From Microbacterium sp. 8M (lineage in GTDB: Bacteria > Actinomycetota > Actinomycetes > Actinomycetales > Microbacteriaceae), in NCBI RefSeq assembly GCF_902506375.1, contig NZ_LR733284.1, positions 2,713,092-2,777,091 of the forward strand: DNA of 64,000 nucleotides, given 5' to 3'. A model generated the notes under the pieces. The model saw nothing but the letters and a program-made list of their open reading frames with translations. It ran no database searches and was not told the origin of the DNA. Positions 37,602 to 46,497 of the stretch are shown here, one piece after another; positions within the stretch are counted from its first letter, which is position 1; each line of letters opens with the position of its first letter. The position numbers and the translations under genes are program-made.

Positions 37602-38803
37602 GACGCACCTCCCTCAGTGCTCGGCGTGGTGGTTCGCGGCGGTTCGGAACCCCGCGGCTGCTTCGGCGGCGCCACCCACTCCAGCGCCTTCCGTGAGTAC
37701 GCCATGAGACGCATCTTCGCGGGGATCAGACCCTGCGCGCGGTAGATCATCAGGATCACCAGGGCGACGCCGAAGATCAGGTACTTGTACTCGGCGATCG
37801 CCGTGAACCGCAGCGGGATGTAGGCGACGATCGCGCCACCGAGGATCGCACCGACCTTGTTCCCCGTGCCGCCCAGGACCACGGCGGCGAGGAACAGGAT
37901 CGAGGTCTGCACGTCGAACTTCTGATTGTTCACGAAGCCGATCTGACCCGCCATCAGCGCGCCGGAGAGGCCGCCGACACTGGCGCCGATCGCGAACGCC
38001 CACACCTTGTACTTGAAGGTGGGCACGCCCATCGTCTCGGCGGCGTCCTCGTCCTCGCGGATCGCGATGAACGCGCGGCCGACCCGCGAGCGCTCCAGGT
38101 TGCCCACCAGGAGCAGCACGATGATCAGGATGGTGATGGTCAACCAGTACCAGGGCACGCCGTTGGAGTTCGCGAAGACCGGGACGCCGGACGCGGTCTC
38201 CCCCGGCGGGCGGCCGATGTTCTGGAAGCCGACCTGTCCCTTCATCGCGGGGATGATCGTGGCGAGGATGCGCACGATCTCACCGAATCCGAGCGTGACG
38301 ATCGCGAGGTAGTCGCCGCGCAGCCGCAGGGTGGGAACACCCAGCACGACGCCGAAGACCATTGCGACGACCATGGCCGCCGGCAGCGTCCACAGATACG
38401 GGATCTTCAGGTAGGGCGAGTCGGGGCTGGTGAACATCGCCGCCGTGTACTGCCCCACGGCGAAGAAGGCCACGTAGCCGAGGTCGAGGAGGCCGGCGTA
38501 GCCGACCACGACGTTCAGGCCGACCGCCACCAGGGCGTAGACGGCCATCGAGAACAACGCGATGGACCAGTTGGTGCCCGGCGAGGTGCTGATCGGGAAG
38601 AAGTCCAGGTACGGCAGCGCGTACGCGATCGCGACCACGGGCAGCATCCACGCCCATTGCACAGGACGCGACAGCTCGTTCCAGCGCCCGCGGAGACCGC
38701 GGAACGGACCCCGGCGCGCGGTGGCGACGGACTCGGTCTCGATCGTCTCGCGGGCCGACTCGGCCGTGGGCAGCGGGCGCGGCCCGTCAGCGGAGGTGCT
38801 CAT
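37598..38803 (-). CDS. livM: Branched-chain amino acid ABC transporter permease LivM
   Basis: A 401-residue permease. After a hydrophilic leader (1-50) come about nine membrane segments with the LivM/LivH loop motif IAIREDEDAAETMGVPTFKY and GLNVVVGYAGLLDLGYVAFF. The C-terminus is a charged tail. The start at 38803 overlaps the livH stop as ATGA, with GGAAGGAG upstream. Confidence 0.94.
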   Translation of the reverse strand: MSTSADGPRPLPTAESARETIETESVATARRGPFRGLRGRWNELSRPVQWAWMLPVVAIAYALPYLDFFPISTSPGTNWSIALFSMAVYALVAVGLNVVVGYAGLLDLGYVAFFAVGQYTAAMFTSPDSPYLKIPYLWTLPAAMVVAMVFGVVLGVPTLRLRGDYLAIVTLGFGEIVRILATIIPAMKGQVGFQNIGRPPGETASGVPVFANSNGVPWYWLTITILIIVLLLVGNLERSRVGRAFIAIREDEDAAETMGVPTFKYKVWAFAIGASVGGLSGALMAGQIGFVNNQKFDVQTSILFLAAVVLGGTGNKVGAILGGAIVAYIPLRFTAIAEYKYLIFGVALVILMIYRAQGLIPAKMRLMAYSRKALEWVAPPKQPRGSEPPRTTTPSTEGGAS

Positions 38804-39816
38804 GCCTTGCTCCTTCCGAGCGTGGTGCCCAGGATGCCGGTCGGGCGGACCAGCAGGACGAGGACGAGGATGACGAAGGCGACGACGTCGGCCCACTGGG
38901 CGTCGCCGAGCAGGATCTGCCCGTAGTTGCCGACGATGCCCAGCAGGATGCCGCCGAGCAGCGCCCCGCGGACGTTGCCGATGCCACCCAGGACCGCCGC
39001 GGCGAAAGCCTTGACGCCGAGGATGAATCCGCCGTTGTAGATGACGCCGGACGGCACCAGCATCACGTAGAACAGGGCGGCCGCACCGGCGAGCAGACCG
39101 CCGATGATGAACGTGATCACGATGGTGCGCTCCTTCGAGACGCCCATCAGCGTGGCGGTGTCCGGGTCCTGAGCCACGGCGCGGATCCCGCGCCCGGTGC
39201 GGCTGCGGCGGATGAAGATGTCGGTCCCGACCATCAGCAGGATCGCGGCCACCACGATGATGATCTGCTGGTTCGTGATGATCGTCCCGAAGACGTCGAA
39301 CACCGGATCCGGGATGAACATCGTCACGGCGGGCTGCGCATTCGCGCCGCCGACGAACGGCAGGAAGATGATGTACTGGATCGCGAACGACACGCCGATC
39401 GCCGTGATCAGAAACGCCAGCCGTGGCGCGTTGCGTTTGCGCAGCGGTCTGTATGCGACGCGCTCCACCAGGAACGCCGTCACGGCGGAGGCGAGCATGC
39501 CGACGATGAGCGCCAGCAGCAGATCCATGATGATCTCGGCCGGCCCGATCGTCGGGGCGCTCGGACCGAAGCCGAGCGTGGTCAGCGTGACGACCACGCC
39601 GTACGCACCCACGATGAAGACCTCGGAGTGCGCGAAGTTGATCAGGCTGAGCACGCCGTACACGAGCGTGTAGCCGACCGCGATGAGGCCGTACACGGCC
39701 CCGAAGGTCAGGCCGTCGAATGTCGCACTCCAGAAGTTCTGGAAGAGCGCATTGACGTCGAAGTTGATCCAGGAGTTGTCCGCGTGCACGACGGACTGAG
39801 CGAGGAGATCCAGCAT
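38800..39816 (-). CDS. livH: Branched-chain amino acid ABC transporter permease LivH
   Basis: A 338-residue permease with about eight membrane segments. Family text includes YGLIAVGYTLVYGVLSLINF, AHSEVFIVGAY, RAVAQDPDTATLMGVSKE (cytoplasmic coupling loop) and KAFAAAVLGGIGNVRGALLG. I chose ATG 39816 over an upstream TTG. It forms the channel with LivM; 96 bases separate it from livK, holding a strong hairpin. Confidence 0.94.
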   Translation of the reverse strand: MLDLLAQSVVHADNSWINFDVNALFQNFWSATFDGLTFGAVYGLIAVGYTLVYGVLSLINFAHSEVFIVGAYGVVVTLTTLGFGPSAPTIGPAEIIMDLLLALIVGMLASAVTAFLVERVAYRPLRKRNAPRLAFLITAIGVSFAIQYIIFLPFVGGANAQPAVTMFIPDPVFDVFGTIITNQQIIIVVAAILLMVGTDIFIRRSRTGRGIRAVAQDPDTATLMGVSKERTIVITFIIGGLLAGAAALFYVMLVPSGVIYNGGFILGVKAFAAAVLGGIGNVRGALLGGILLGIVGNYGQILLGDAQWADVVAFVILVLVLLVRPTGILGTTLGRSKA

Positions 39817-39872
39817 TCGGGTTCGCTTCCACAAGGGGGGCGCTCGTGGCGCCCGGAGAGAGCAGAGGAAGA

Positions 39873-39907
39873 GAGCCCCGCGACGCTGCGTTCGCGTCGC
39901 GGGGCTC
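39873..39907 (-). terminator. Strong hairpin between livK and livH
   Basis: GAGCCCCGCGACGC (39873-39886) and GCGTCGCGGGGCTC (39894-39907) form a perfect 14-base stem with a 7-base loop right after the livK stop. No T-run follows, so it may act as a partial terminator or 3' mRNA stabiliser, giving more binding protein than permease. Confidence 0.8.
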
Positions 39908-39912
39908 GTGGA

Positions 39913-41136
39913 TCACTGACCGATCGGTCCGACGTAGACGATCTTGCCGTTGTCGACCTTGTAGCCGTACACCGCGGGGGCCTGCAGCTCACCCGTGGAG
40001 TCCCACTTGTAGTGCTTGCTCAGTCCGTCCTTGTCGTAGTTCTTCACCCAGTCCTTGAGGTCGGCGCGGGTCTGCTTGCCCGCGTCGATGCCCGCCAGCA
40101 GCACGGTGGCCGCGTCGTAGCCCTCGATGGAGTAGGTGCCCGGAGCGGCGTTGGACGCCTCCTGGTACTGCTTCGCGAAGTCGGTCAGCAGCTCACCCGG
40201 GATGCAGGGGCAGGTGAAGTAGGCGTTCTTGGACGCGTCACCGGCGAGCTTGATGAACTGGTCGTCCTTCACGCCGTCGGGGCCCACGAAGGCGCCCTTG
40301 TAGCCCTTGGCGACGAGCTGCTGGTCGAACGGCGCGCCCTCCGCGTAGTAGCCGGCGTAGTAGACGGCGTCGGGCTTGGCGTTGAGGATCTTCGAGATCG
40401 TGGCCGAGAAGTCCTTCTGGCCGGTGGTGACCTTGTCGGTGCCGACGAGGGCCTTGCCCAGCGCGTCGCTGGTCGCGGTGCCGAGGCCGATGCCGTAGTC
40501 GGAGTCGTCCTGGACCAGGTAGACCTTCTTGGCCTTCAGGGTGTCGGTGACGAACTTCGCCGCCGCGGGGCCCTGCTGCGAGTCGTTGCCGAGGGCGCGG
40601 AAGAAGGTCGTCCAGCCGTTCTTGGTCAGGCCGGGGTTGGTGGCCGACGGCGTCAGGTGCACGAGGCCCTGCTGCTCGAAGATGTTGCCGGTCGCCTTCG
40701 ACTCGCCGGAGAACGGAAGGCCGATGACGCCCACGATGTCGGCCTCGCCGACGGCCTGGGTCACCGGGCCGGTCGCCTTGTCCGGCGTGCCCTCGGTGTC
40801 GAACTTCTTGAACTGCACCTGGCAGTCGGGGTTGGCCTTGTTGTGCTGGTCGATCGCGAGCTGCACACCGTTGAAGATGTTGATGCCGAGCTGGGCGTTC
40901 GCGCCGGTCTCTGCTCCGATGTAGGCGATCGTGGTGGTCGGCGCGCACTTGCCCTTGCCGTCGCCCGCCGGGAGGACCGCGTCCTTCGGGGTGTCGACCG
41001 AGGTGACCGCCGGAACGTCGATCCCGCCGCCGCCGCTCGTGCTGCTCGGGCTGCCGGCCTTGTTCGCGCAACCTGCGAGCAGAAGCAGTGCCGCTGCCGC
41101 CGCGACGCCCGCTGTGAGGGCCTTCTTTCGCATCAT
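39913..41136 (-). CDS. livK: Branched-chain amino acid ABC transporter substrate-binding lipoprotein
   Basis: A 407-residue extracytoplasmic binding protein. The signal peptide has a lipobox LLAGC with lipidated Cys23, followed by a Ser/Gly-rich linker. The type I periplasmic fold includes TIAYIGAETGANAQLG, GVIGLPFSGESKATGN, LVHLTPSATNPGL and KVYLVQDDSDYGIGLG. It delivers the ligand to LivHMGF, coded downstream. Adjacent ATG codons at 41136 and 41133 are both possible. The 286 bases upstream carry the promoter. Confidence 0.93.
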   Translation of the reverse strand: MMRKKALTAGVAAAAALLLLAGCANKAGSPSSTSGGGGIDVPAVTSVDTPKDAVLPAGDGKGKCAPTTTIAYIGAETGANAQLGINIFNGVQLAIDQHNKANPDCQVQFKKFDTEGTPDKATGPVTQAVGEADIVGVIGLPFSGESKATGNIFEQQGLVHLTPSATNPGLTKNGWTTFFRALGNDSQQGPAAAKFVTDTLKAKKVYLVQDDSDYGIGLGTATSDALGKALVGTDKVTTGQKDFSATISKILNAKPDAVYYAGYYAEGAPFDQQLVAKGYKGAFVGPDGVKDDQFIKLAGDASKNAYFTCPCIPGELLTDFAKQYQEASNAAPGTYSIEGYDAATVLLAGIDAGKQTRADLKDWVKNYDKDGLSKHYKWDSTGELQAPAVYGYKVDNGKIVYVGPIGQ

Positions 41137-41422
41137 TTTTGTGATTGCCTTCCGATTCGGGTCATCGACCGCTCCTTGCGAACGTCGATGTCATCAAGGG
41201 TGTGGTGAGCGTACCTCTTTGCACGCGCTCCGCGAACGACACTAGTCCGACGGCGTCCAGTTTTTCGCTCCCTGAGGCCGAACGGGTATTCGGATCGTTA
41301 CACGTTGTTCTCGGGCACGACATATTGGATCCGCGGCGCGCCCGACGCGCGCAGCGCCGATGGCGGGCCGTCGTGCCGGCGCGCCGCGCAGCGCCGAGTC
41401 CGCTGGATGCCGCCCTTGCAGC

Positions 41423-42466
41423 TCAGCCTGCAGGCCGTTCCGTGAAGTCCAGCAGCACCTTGGACGAAGCGCCCGGATCCGCCGCGACGCGGAAGGCCTC
41501 GCCGGCGTCTTCGACGCGGAAGGCGTGGGTGACGATGCCCGTGACGTCGAGGGATCCGGCCGCGAGCGCGGCGATCACCTCGTCGAGCTCGTCGCCGAAG
41601 CGGAACGAGCCCACCAGGCGCAGCTCGCGCGTGATCGCCGTCGCCAGGGGCGCGGGGACCTCCCCCGCGCGCTGCAGGCCCAGCATGACCACGGTGCCCC
41701 CTCGGCCCGCGGCGGAGACCGCGGAGGCCAGTCCGGGAACCGTGCCGCTGGATTCGACCACGACGTCCGCGTGCAGCCCGGCGATGGCGTCGGCGTCGCG
41801 GGCGTCCACCGCGTGCACCCCGCGCCGCGCGGCGAGCGCCAGCGGGAGCTCCTGGAGGTCGGTGAGCACGACGGAGCGCGCGCCGTGGTGCTGCGCCGCG
41901 GCGGCGACGAGCTGCCCGATCGGCCCTCCCCCGATCACGGCGACCGACGCGCCGCGCACGTCGCCGGCCTGAGCCAGCCCGTGCCAGGCCACGGCGGCCG
42001 GCTCGGCGAGCGCGGCGGTGCGCAGGTCGAGCCCGGCCGGAAGCGTGCGGAGCATCCGTGCCGGGAGGCTGACGCGCCGCGCGAACGCGCCCTGCGTGTG
42101 CGGCAGGTGCAGCGCCGAGCCGAGGTACGTCGACGCGGGCGCCAGGTTCGGCCGATCCCGCGGCCACGGCGTGACCCCGTCGCCGTGCGGCGTGAGCGGG
42201 TGCACCGCGACGTCGACGCCGGCGGCGGGCCCTGATCCGTCGGCGGCCGCGACGAGCACCGTGCCGCACACCTCGTGGCCCAGCACCATGGGCTCGCGCA
42301 GCACCGAGGCTCCGGCGGCGCCGTGCTGCCAATAGTGCAGATCGGAGCCGCAGATGCCGCCGTAGGCGATCTGGACGATCGCCTCGTCGTGCTGCGGGGT
42401 CGGCTCCGGGATGTCCTCCACGCGCAGATCCTCTGCGGCGTGCGCGACCACGGCCGTGTTGCCCAT
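41423..42466 (-). CDS. idnD: L-idonate 5-dehydrogenase-like alcohol dehydrogenase
   Basis: A 347-residue MDR-family dehydrogenase expected to oxidise L-idonate to 5-keto-D-gluconate. Catalytic zinc ligands are Cys39 (GGICGSDLHYW), His64 and Glu65 (LGHEV), and the NAD loop is IGGGPIGQLV. The texts YLGSALHLPHTQGAF and VGSFRFGDELDEVI match E. coli IdnD as I recall it. The four cysteines of the structural zinc lobe are all absent, which is unusual. It follows the FAH gene and idnO in one operon. Confidence 0.85.
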   Translation of the reverse strand: MGNTAVVAHAAEDLRVEDIPEPTPQHDEAIVQIAYGGICGSDLHYWQHGAAGASVLREPMVLGHEVCGTVLVAAADGSGPAAGVDVAVHPLTPHGDGVTPWPRDRPNLAPASTYLGSALHLPHTQGAFARRVSLPARMLRTLPAGLDLRTAALAEPAAVAWHGLAQAGDVRGASVAVIGGGPIGQLVAAAAQHHGARSVVLTDLQELPLALAARRGVHAVDARDADAIAGLHADVVVESSGTVPGLASAVSAAGRGGTVVMLGLQRAGEVPAPLATAITRELRLVGSFRFGDELDEVIAALAAGSLDVTGIVTHAFRVEDAGEAFRVAADPGASSKVLLDFTERPAG

Positions 42467-42526
42467 GCGTCGGTGTCCTCTCTCTTCTCCGCCGCGACCC
42501 GCGCGGCACGGCATGCTGCCCGGTCC

Positions 42527-43255
42527 TCAGCGCAGCGGCGTCTCCAGCCGCACGCCGCCGACGGTGACCGCCACGGTCTGCCCCGGCCGCACCGGCGCCT
42601 GGGAATACGGCGCCCCGGTCATCACCACGTCCCCCGGTCCGAGCGTCGACCAGGCCGCGACGTAGGCCAGGCAGTCCCGGATCGGGACCGGCAGCGCGCT
42701 CGCGCCGGTCGTCGCGACGATCTCGCCGTCCACCTCGACGGCGAGCGCGACGTCGTCCAGGTCGAGCTCCGTGTCGATCCACGGCCCGAGCGGGGTGTAG
42801 CCGTCGCCCGACTTCGACTCGAAGTTGCGCGGATCCAGCACCGCCCGCTCCGGGCTGGACAGGTCGTTCACCGCCGTGATGCCGAGCACGTAGGTGTGCG
42901 CGTTCGCGGCGGTCAGCCCGTCCGTGCGCCGCCCGATGACCACGGCGATCTCCCCCTCCGCGACCGTCGCACCGGCGTCCCGGCGCAGGCGCACCGGAAC
43001 CGCGGATCCGACCACGGATCGCGGACTCTTCAGCCAGGCCTGCACGGGCGAGGCATGCCCGGGTCCGTTCTGCGCGATCCCGACGACCACCATCGATTCG
43101 GCCGGCGCCTGCACCTCGCCCTGCACCGGACCGAGGTCGGCCGGGACCCGGCCCTCGGCGAACGCGGCGTACGGATCCTCGATCCGCACCCAGCCGTCGC
43201 CCTCGCGCCGGGCGGGCACGACGCCGTCCGCGGTGAGGATCCGTCCCAGCAGCAT
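42527..43255 (-). CDS. Fumarylacetoacetate hydrolase (FAH) family protein
   Basis: A 242-residue FAH-fold enzyme, a group that cleaves or hydrates 2-keto acids with Mg2+. Support comes from VVGIAQNGPGHA, AVVIGRRTDGLTAANAHTYV, GITAVNDLS, GYTPLGPWI and the closing LGPGDVVMTGAP. The ATG at 43255 overlaps the idnO stop (TGATG), and idnD follows. Inside an idonate operon it may act on a keto-sugar acid; the precise reaction is not known. Confidence 0.8.
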   Translation of the reverse strand: MLLGRILTADGVVPARREGDGWVRIEDPYAAFAEGRVPADLGPVQGEVQAPAESMVVVGIAQNGPGHASPVQAWLKSPRSVVGSAVPVRLRRDAGATVAEGEIAVVIGRRTDGLTAANAHTYVLGITAVNDLSSPERAVLDPRNFESKSGDGYTPLGPWIDTELDLDDVALAVEVDGEIVATTGASALPVPIRDCLAYVAAWSTLGPGDVVMTGAPYSQAPVRPGQTVAVTVGGVRLETPLR

Positions 43256-44052
43256 CAGACCACCGCGGTCATGCCGCCGTCGACGTACAGCGTCTGACCG
43301 TTGACGAAATCGCTCGCGGCGCTGGCGAGGAACACGGCCGCGCCGACCAGGTCCCGCGGGTCGCCCCAGCGCCCGGCCGGCGTCCGTCCGCGCACCCACG
43401 CCGAGAACGCCTCGTCGTCGACGAGCGCGCGGGTCAGCGCGGTCTCGAAGTAGCCGGGGGCGATCACGTTCGCCTGCACGCCGTGCGGACCGAGGTCCGC
43501 GCACAGTCCGCGGGTGAACATCACGATCGCGCCCTTGGTCGCCGCGTAGGCCGCGATCGACGGCCGGGCGAACTGGGACTGCACGGATCCGATCTGGATG
43601 AGCTTGCCGGATCCGCGGGCGATCATGCCCCGCGACACCCGGCGGCTCAGCGCGAACACGGCGCCGAGGTTGATCTGCACCAGCGCGTCCCAGTCCTCGT
43701 CGCGGAACTCGTCGATGCGGGCGCGGCGCTGGATCCCGGCGTTGTTCACCAGGACGTCGATCCCGCCGAGCTCGCGCTCGATCCGGTCGATCCCGGCCTC
43801 GACCTCGGCGGCGTCCGTGACGTCGAAGGCGGCGTGATGGGCCGCCGATCCCGTGGCGTCGGTGATCTCCCCCGCCACGATGCCGCCCTCCTCCGCGCTG
43901 CGTCCGTGCACCACCACCGTCGCGCCCGCTGCGGCCAGTCCCTCGGCGATCGTGCGGCCGAGGCCGCGGGTGGATCCGGTGACGAGCGCGACACGGCCCG
44001 TGAGATCGAACGCCGCGAGACCCGCCGGCAGATGCGCCCTGGTGGTGCTCAC
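43255..44052 (-). CDS. idnO: 5-keto-D-gluconate 5-reductase/gluconate 5-dehydrogenase (IdnO-like SDR)
   Basis: A 265-residue SDR with cofactor loop TGSTRGLGRTIA, NNAG in VLVNNAGIQRR, and the Ser-Tyr-Lys site in GSVQSQFARPSIAAYAATKG. The segments IAPGYFETALTRALVDDEAF, RWGDPRDLVGAAVFL and SDFVNGQTLYVDGGM closely follow E. coli IdnO. It would reduce 5-ketogluconate to gluconate after IdnD. The GTG start overlaps the transporter stop as GTGA. Confidence 0.88.
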   Translation of the reverse strand: MSTTRAHLPAGLAAFDLTGRVALVTGSTRGLGRTIAEGLAAAGATVVVHGRSAEEGGIVAGEITDATGSAAHHAAFDVTDAAEVEAGIDRIERELGGIDVLVNNAGIQRRARIDEFRDEDWDALVQINLGAVFALSRRVSRGMIARGSGKLIQIGSVQSQFARPSIAAYAATKGAIVMFTRGLCADLGPHGVQANVIAPGYFETALTRALVDDEAFSAWVRGRTPAGRWGDPRDLVGAAVFLASAASDFVNGQTLYVDGGMTAVV

Positions 44053-45461
44053 GGGCGCACCGCGAGGATGGACACCGTGGTCGCGTCCACGCCGTCCCCG
44101 CTCTCCTCCCGCGACACCTTCACGGCGTCGTCCACGCGGGTGAGGTCGCGACGCAGCGTCTCCGGCGCGAGGAAGGTGGAGGCCGTGGTGATCAGCGCCA
44201 GGACCGCCATGTAGGTCGCCAGCAGGATCCAGTTGTTGCCGCTCACGGCGAGGAGGTACGCGCCCAGGACACCGGCGAGGCCGCCCGCGAGCACCGCGGA
44301 GATCTCGCGCGCCATCGCCACGCCGAGGTAGCGGTGCCGGTTCCCGAACAGCTCCGGCAGCATGGCGCACTGCGGGCCGAGCATGGAGTTCACGGCCACG
44401 CCGATGCCCACCGCGATCACCCCGATCGCGAGGAACGGGTTGCCCAGGGACAGCAGCCACCAGGCCGGGAAGGCGTAGGCGAGCATGAACACCGCGCCGA
44501 AGCGATAGACCGTGCGGCGTCCGAACCGGTCGGAGAGGTGGCCGGTGAACGGCACCGAGAACACGCCGATCAGCGAGCCGAGCGAGACGCCCCAGGTGAG
44601 CAGGCTCTTGTCGGCGTCGGGACCGACGACCGCCACGAAGAACGCGAGCCCGAGCGTCTGGAACATGTAGGAGCCGCCGTTCTCCGCCATCCTCAGACCG
44701 ATGCCGACGATGACGCCGGGCAGGCCGTGCCCGAAGATCTCCCGGAACGGGTGATCGGCGATCTGCTCGTGCTTCTCCAGCTCGACGAAGGTCGGCGTCT
44801 CCCGCAGTCGCATCCGGATGAACAGGGCGAGCAGGATCAGCACGAACGAGCACAGGAACGGCACCCGCCACCCCCAGCTCATCAGCTGATCCTTCGGCAG
44901 CGCCGAGATCCCGGCGAAGACGAGCGCGGCCAGCACGGTGCCGGCCTGGATGCCGATGAACGGCAGCGCCGAGAAGTAGCCGCGGCGGCGCACCGGCGCG
45001 TACTCCGCCATGAGCACGGTCGCACCGGCCTGCTCGGCGCCGGCCCCGAATCCCTGCAGCAGGCGCATCAGCACGAGCAGGATCGGCGCCCAGATGCCCA
45101 CGGCCGCATAGGTCGGCAGCAGGCCGATCGCCGTGGACGCGCCGCCCATCAGCACGATGGTGGCAACGAGCACCCACTTGCGGCCGAGCTTGTCTCCGAG
45201 GATCCCGAAGAAGAGACCGCCGAAGGGGCGGGCCAGGAACCCGACGCCGAAGGTCGCGAACGCCGCGACCGTGGCCATGCCCGGGTTGCCCTGCGGGAAG
45301 AACAGGACGTTGAAGATCAGCGCGGTGGACAGGCCGTACAGCGCGAAGTCGAAGTACTCCAGCGCACTGCCGATGCTCGATGCGAGCGTCGCTCGGCGCA
45401 GATTGCCCGCGTACTCCGGATCCTCCGACGGGGTGTGCACGGCGGGGTGCGTGGTGGTCAT
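44049..45461 (-). CDS. MFS transporter (metabolite:H+ symporter type)
   Basis: A 470-residue twelve-segment transporter. GLFFGILGDKLGRKWVLVAT is the MFS loop 2-3 motif and RLLQGFGAGAEQAGATVLMA is typical of the MHS group (ProP/shikimate/citrate symporters), as is the large loop with FIRMRLRETPTFVELEKHEQ. As first gene of the idn operon it probably imports the sugar acid used by IdnD/IdnO. The ATG follows AAGGAGATGG. A good promoter with an internal palindrome lies at 45504-45532. Confidence 0.9.
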   Translation of the reverse strand: MTTTHPAVHTPSEDPEYAGNLRRATLASSIGSALEYFDFALYGLSTALIFNVLFFPQGNPGMATVAAFATFGVGFLARPFGGLFFGILGDKLGRKWVLVATIVLMGGASTAIGLLPTYAAVGIWAPILLVLMRLLQGFGAGAEQAGATVLMAEYAPVRRRGYFSALPFIGIQAGTVLAALVFAGISALPKDQLMSWGWRVPFLCSFVLILLALFIRMRLRETPTFVELEKHEQIADHPFREIFGHGLPGVIVGIGLRMAENGGSYMFQTLGLAFFVAVVGPDADKSLLTWGVSLGSLIGVFSVPFTGHLSDRFGRRTVYRFGAVFMLAYAFPAWWLLSLGNPFLAIGVIAVGIGVAVNSMLGPQCAMLPELFGNRHRYLGVAMAREISAVLAGGLAGVLGAYLLAVSGNNWILLATYMAVLALITTASTFLAPETLRRDLTRVDDAVKVSREESGDGVDATTVSILAVRP

Positions 45462-45503
45462 GCCATCTCCTTCGATCGGCTCGCATCATCGGCGATAGGG
45501 ACG

Positions 45504-45532
45504 ACAGTACCAACCTGTTGGCCATTGTTCAA
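45504..45532 (-). promoter_or_regulatory. Promoter of the idn operon with operator in the spacer
   Basis: On the minus strand TTGAAC (45527-45532) and TACTGT (45504-45509) stand 17 bases apart, a canonical -35/-10 arrangement. The spacer holds CCAACAGGTTGG (45510-45521), a CCAA-N4-TTGG palindrome that recurs at 47636-47647. A repressor bound there would block RNA polymerase. Confidence 0.65.
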
Positions 45533-45661
45533 TACGTTGTACCGATTCCGGACGCGATCATCTCAAGGCGAGCGACAACGTCGCACACGGGATCACCGGG
45601 CGCAGATGCCCGGAACCGGGCACGCCGAGCACCCCGATCGTCGGGGATCCGTCCTCGTGTG

Positions 45662-46453
45662 TCAGGCGCGGGCCGCGGCGCTGAAGGGGTTGGTCAGCTG
45701 CCGGGCGGCTTCCTGGAGCGCGCGCCCGACCCGTTCGATCCGCTCGTACCCCGCGTCGGCCGCGGGGATCGCGACGCCCAGCGCGAGCTGCGGATCGGCC
45801 GGCGACCAGCCATCCAGGGGGACGGCGACCCCGATGATCCCGCGGAAGGACTCCTCGCCGTCGATCGCCCAGCCCCGCTCGCGTCCGGCCCGCAGCGCCT
45901 CGAGCAGCGCCGGAAGGCCCCGCGCGCTGCGCTCGGTGAGCGCGGGGAAGGCGACGTCGGCTCCGAGCAGCGCCTCGACCTCGGCGTCGGTCCTGGTCAT
46001 CAGCAGCGCACGCCCGGTCGCGGACAGCGCGGCCGGGAGCCGGGAGCCGAGCGGAGTGCCGATGCGCATGGTGCGCGAGCCCTCGTGCCGGGCGAGGTAC
46101 AGCGCGTCGGCGCCGTCCAGCATCGCCACTTGGACGAGTTCCGAGGAGAGCACGGGCGATGCCTCGCACACGGCGTAGAACTCGCGGATCTGGTTGAACT
46201 GCGCAGCGAAGGCGCCGCCCAGCTCCGCCGTGCGCAGCCCCAGGCGGTACCCCTGGGCGACGCGCTCGATCATGCCGCCGGCTTCGAGCGCCAGGCACAG
46301 GTTCGCCGTCGACGACTTGGCCAGTCCGAGCCCCGTTGCGAGCTCGGTGAGGGTCCGCGGACCTCCGGCCTCGGCGAGCAGGCCCAGCAGGCGGATGCTG
46401 CGCGTCACCGCGGGCGCGGGGTCGCGTCCCTCGCGGGCGTCGTCGTCTGACAT
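45662..46453 (-). CDS. IclR family transcriptional regulator
   Basis: A 263-residue regulator: an N-terminal winged helix (RSIRLLGLLAEAGGPRTLTE, GLAKSSTANLCLALEAGGMI) and a C-terminal IclR effector domain (PLGSRLPAALSATGRALLMT; RGWAIDGEESFRGIIGVAVP). IclR proteins often control catabolism of aromatic or sugar acids by ligand-controlled repression or activation. It lies between the idn operon and the hydroxyacid dehydrogenase gene, and is the obvious candidate for the CCAA-N4-TTGG sites. The ATG at 46453 follows AAGGG. Confidence 0.9.
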   Translation of the reverse strand: MSDDDAREGRDPAPAVTRSIRLLGLLAEAGGPRTLTELATGLGLAKSSTANLCLALEAGGMIERVAQGYRLGLRTAELGGAFAAQFNQIREFYAVCEASPVLSSELVQVAMLDGADALYLARHEGSRTMRIGTPLGSRLPAALSATGRALLMTRTDAEVEALLGADVAFPALTERSARGLPALLEALRAGRERGWAIDGEESFRGIIGVAVPLDGWSPADPQLALGVAIPAADAGYERIERVGRALQEAARQLTNPFSAAARA

Positions 46454-46497
46454 GCCGAACCCTTCATCGTGCGGACCCGCGGCGCGACTGCCGCAGG

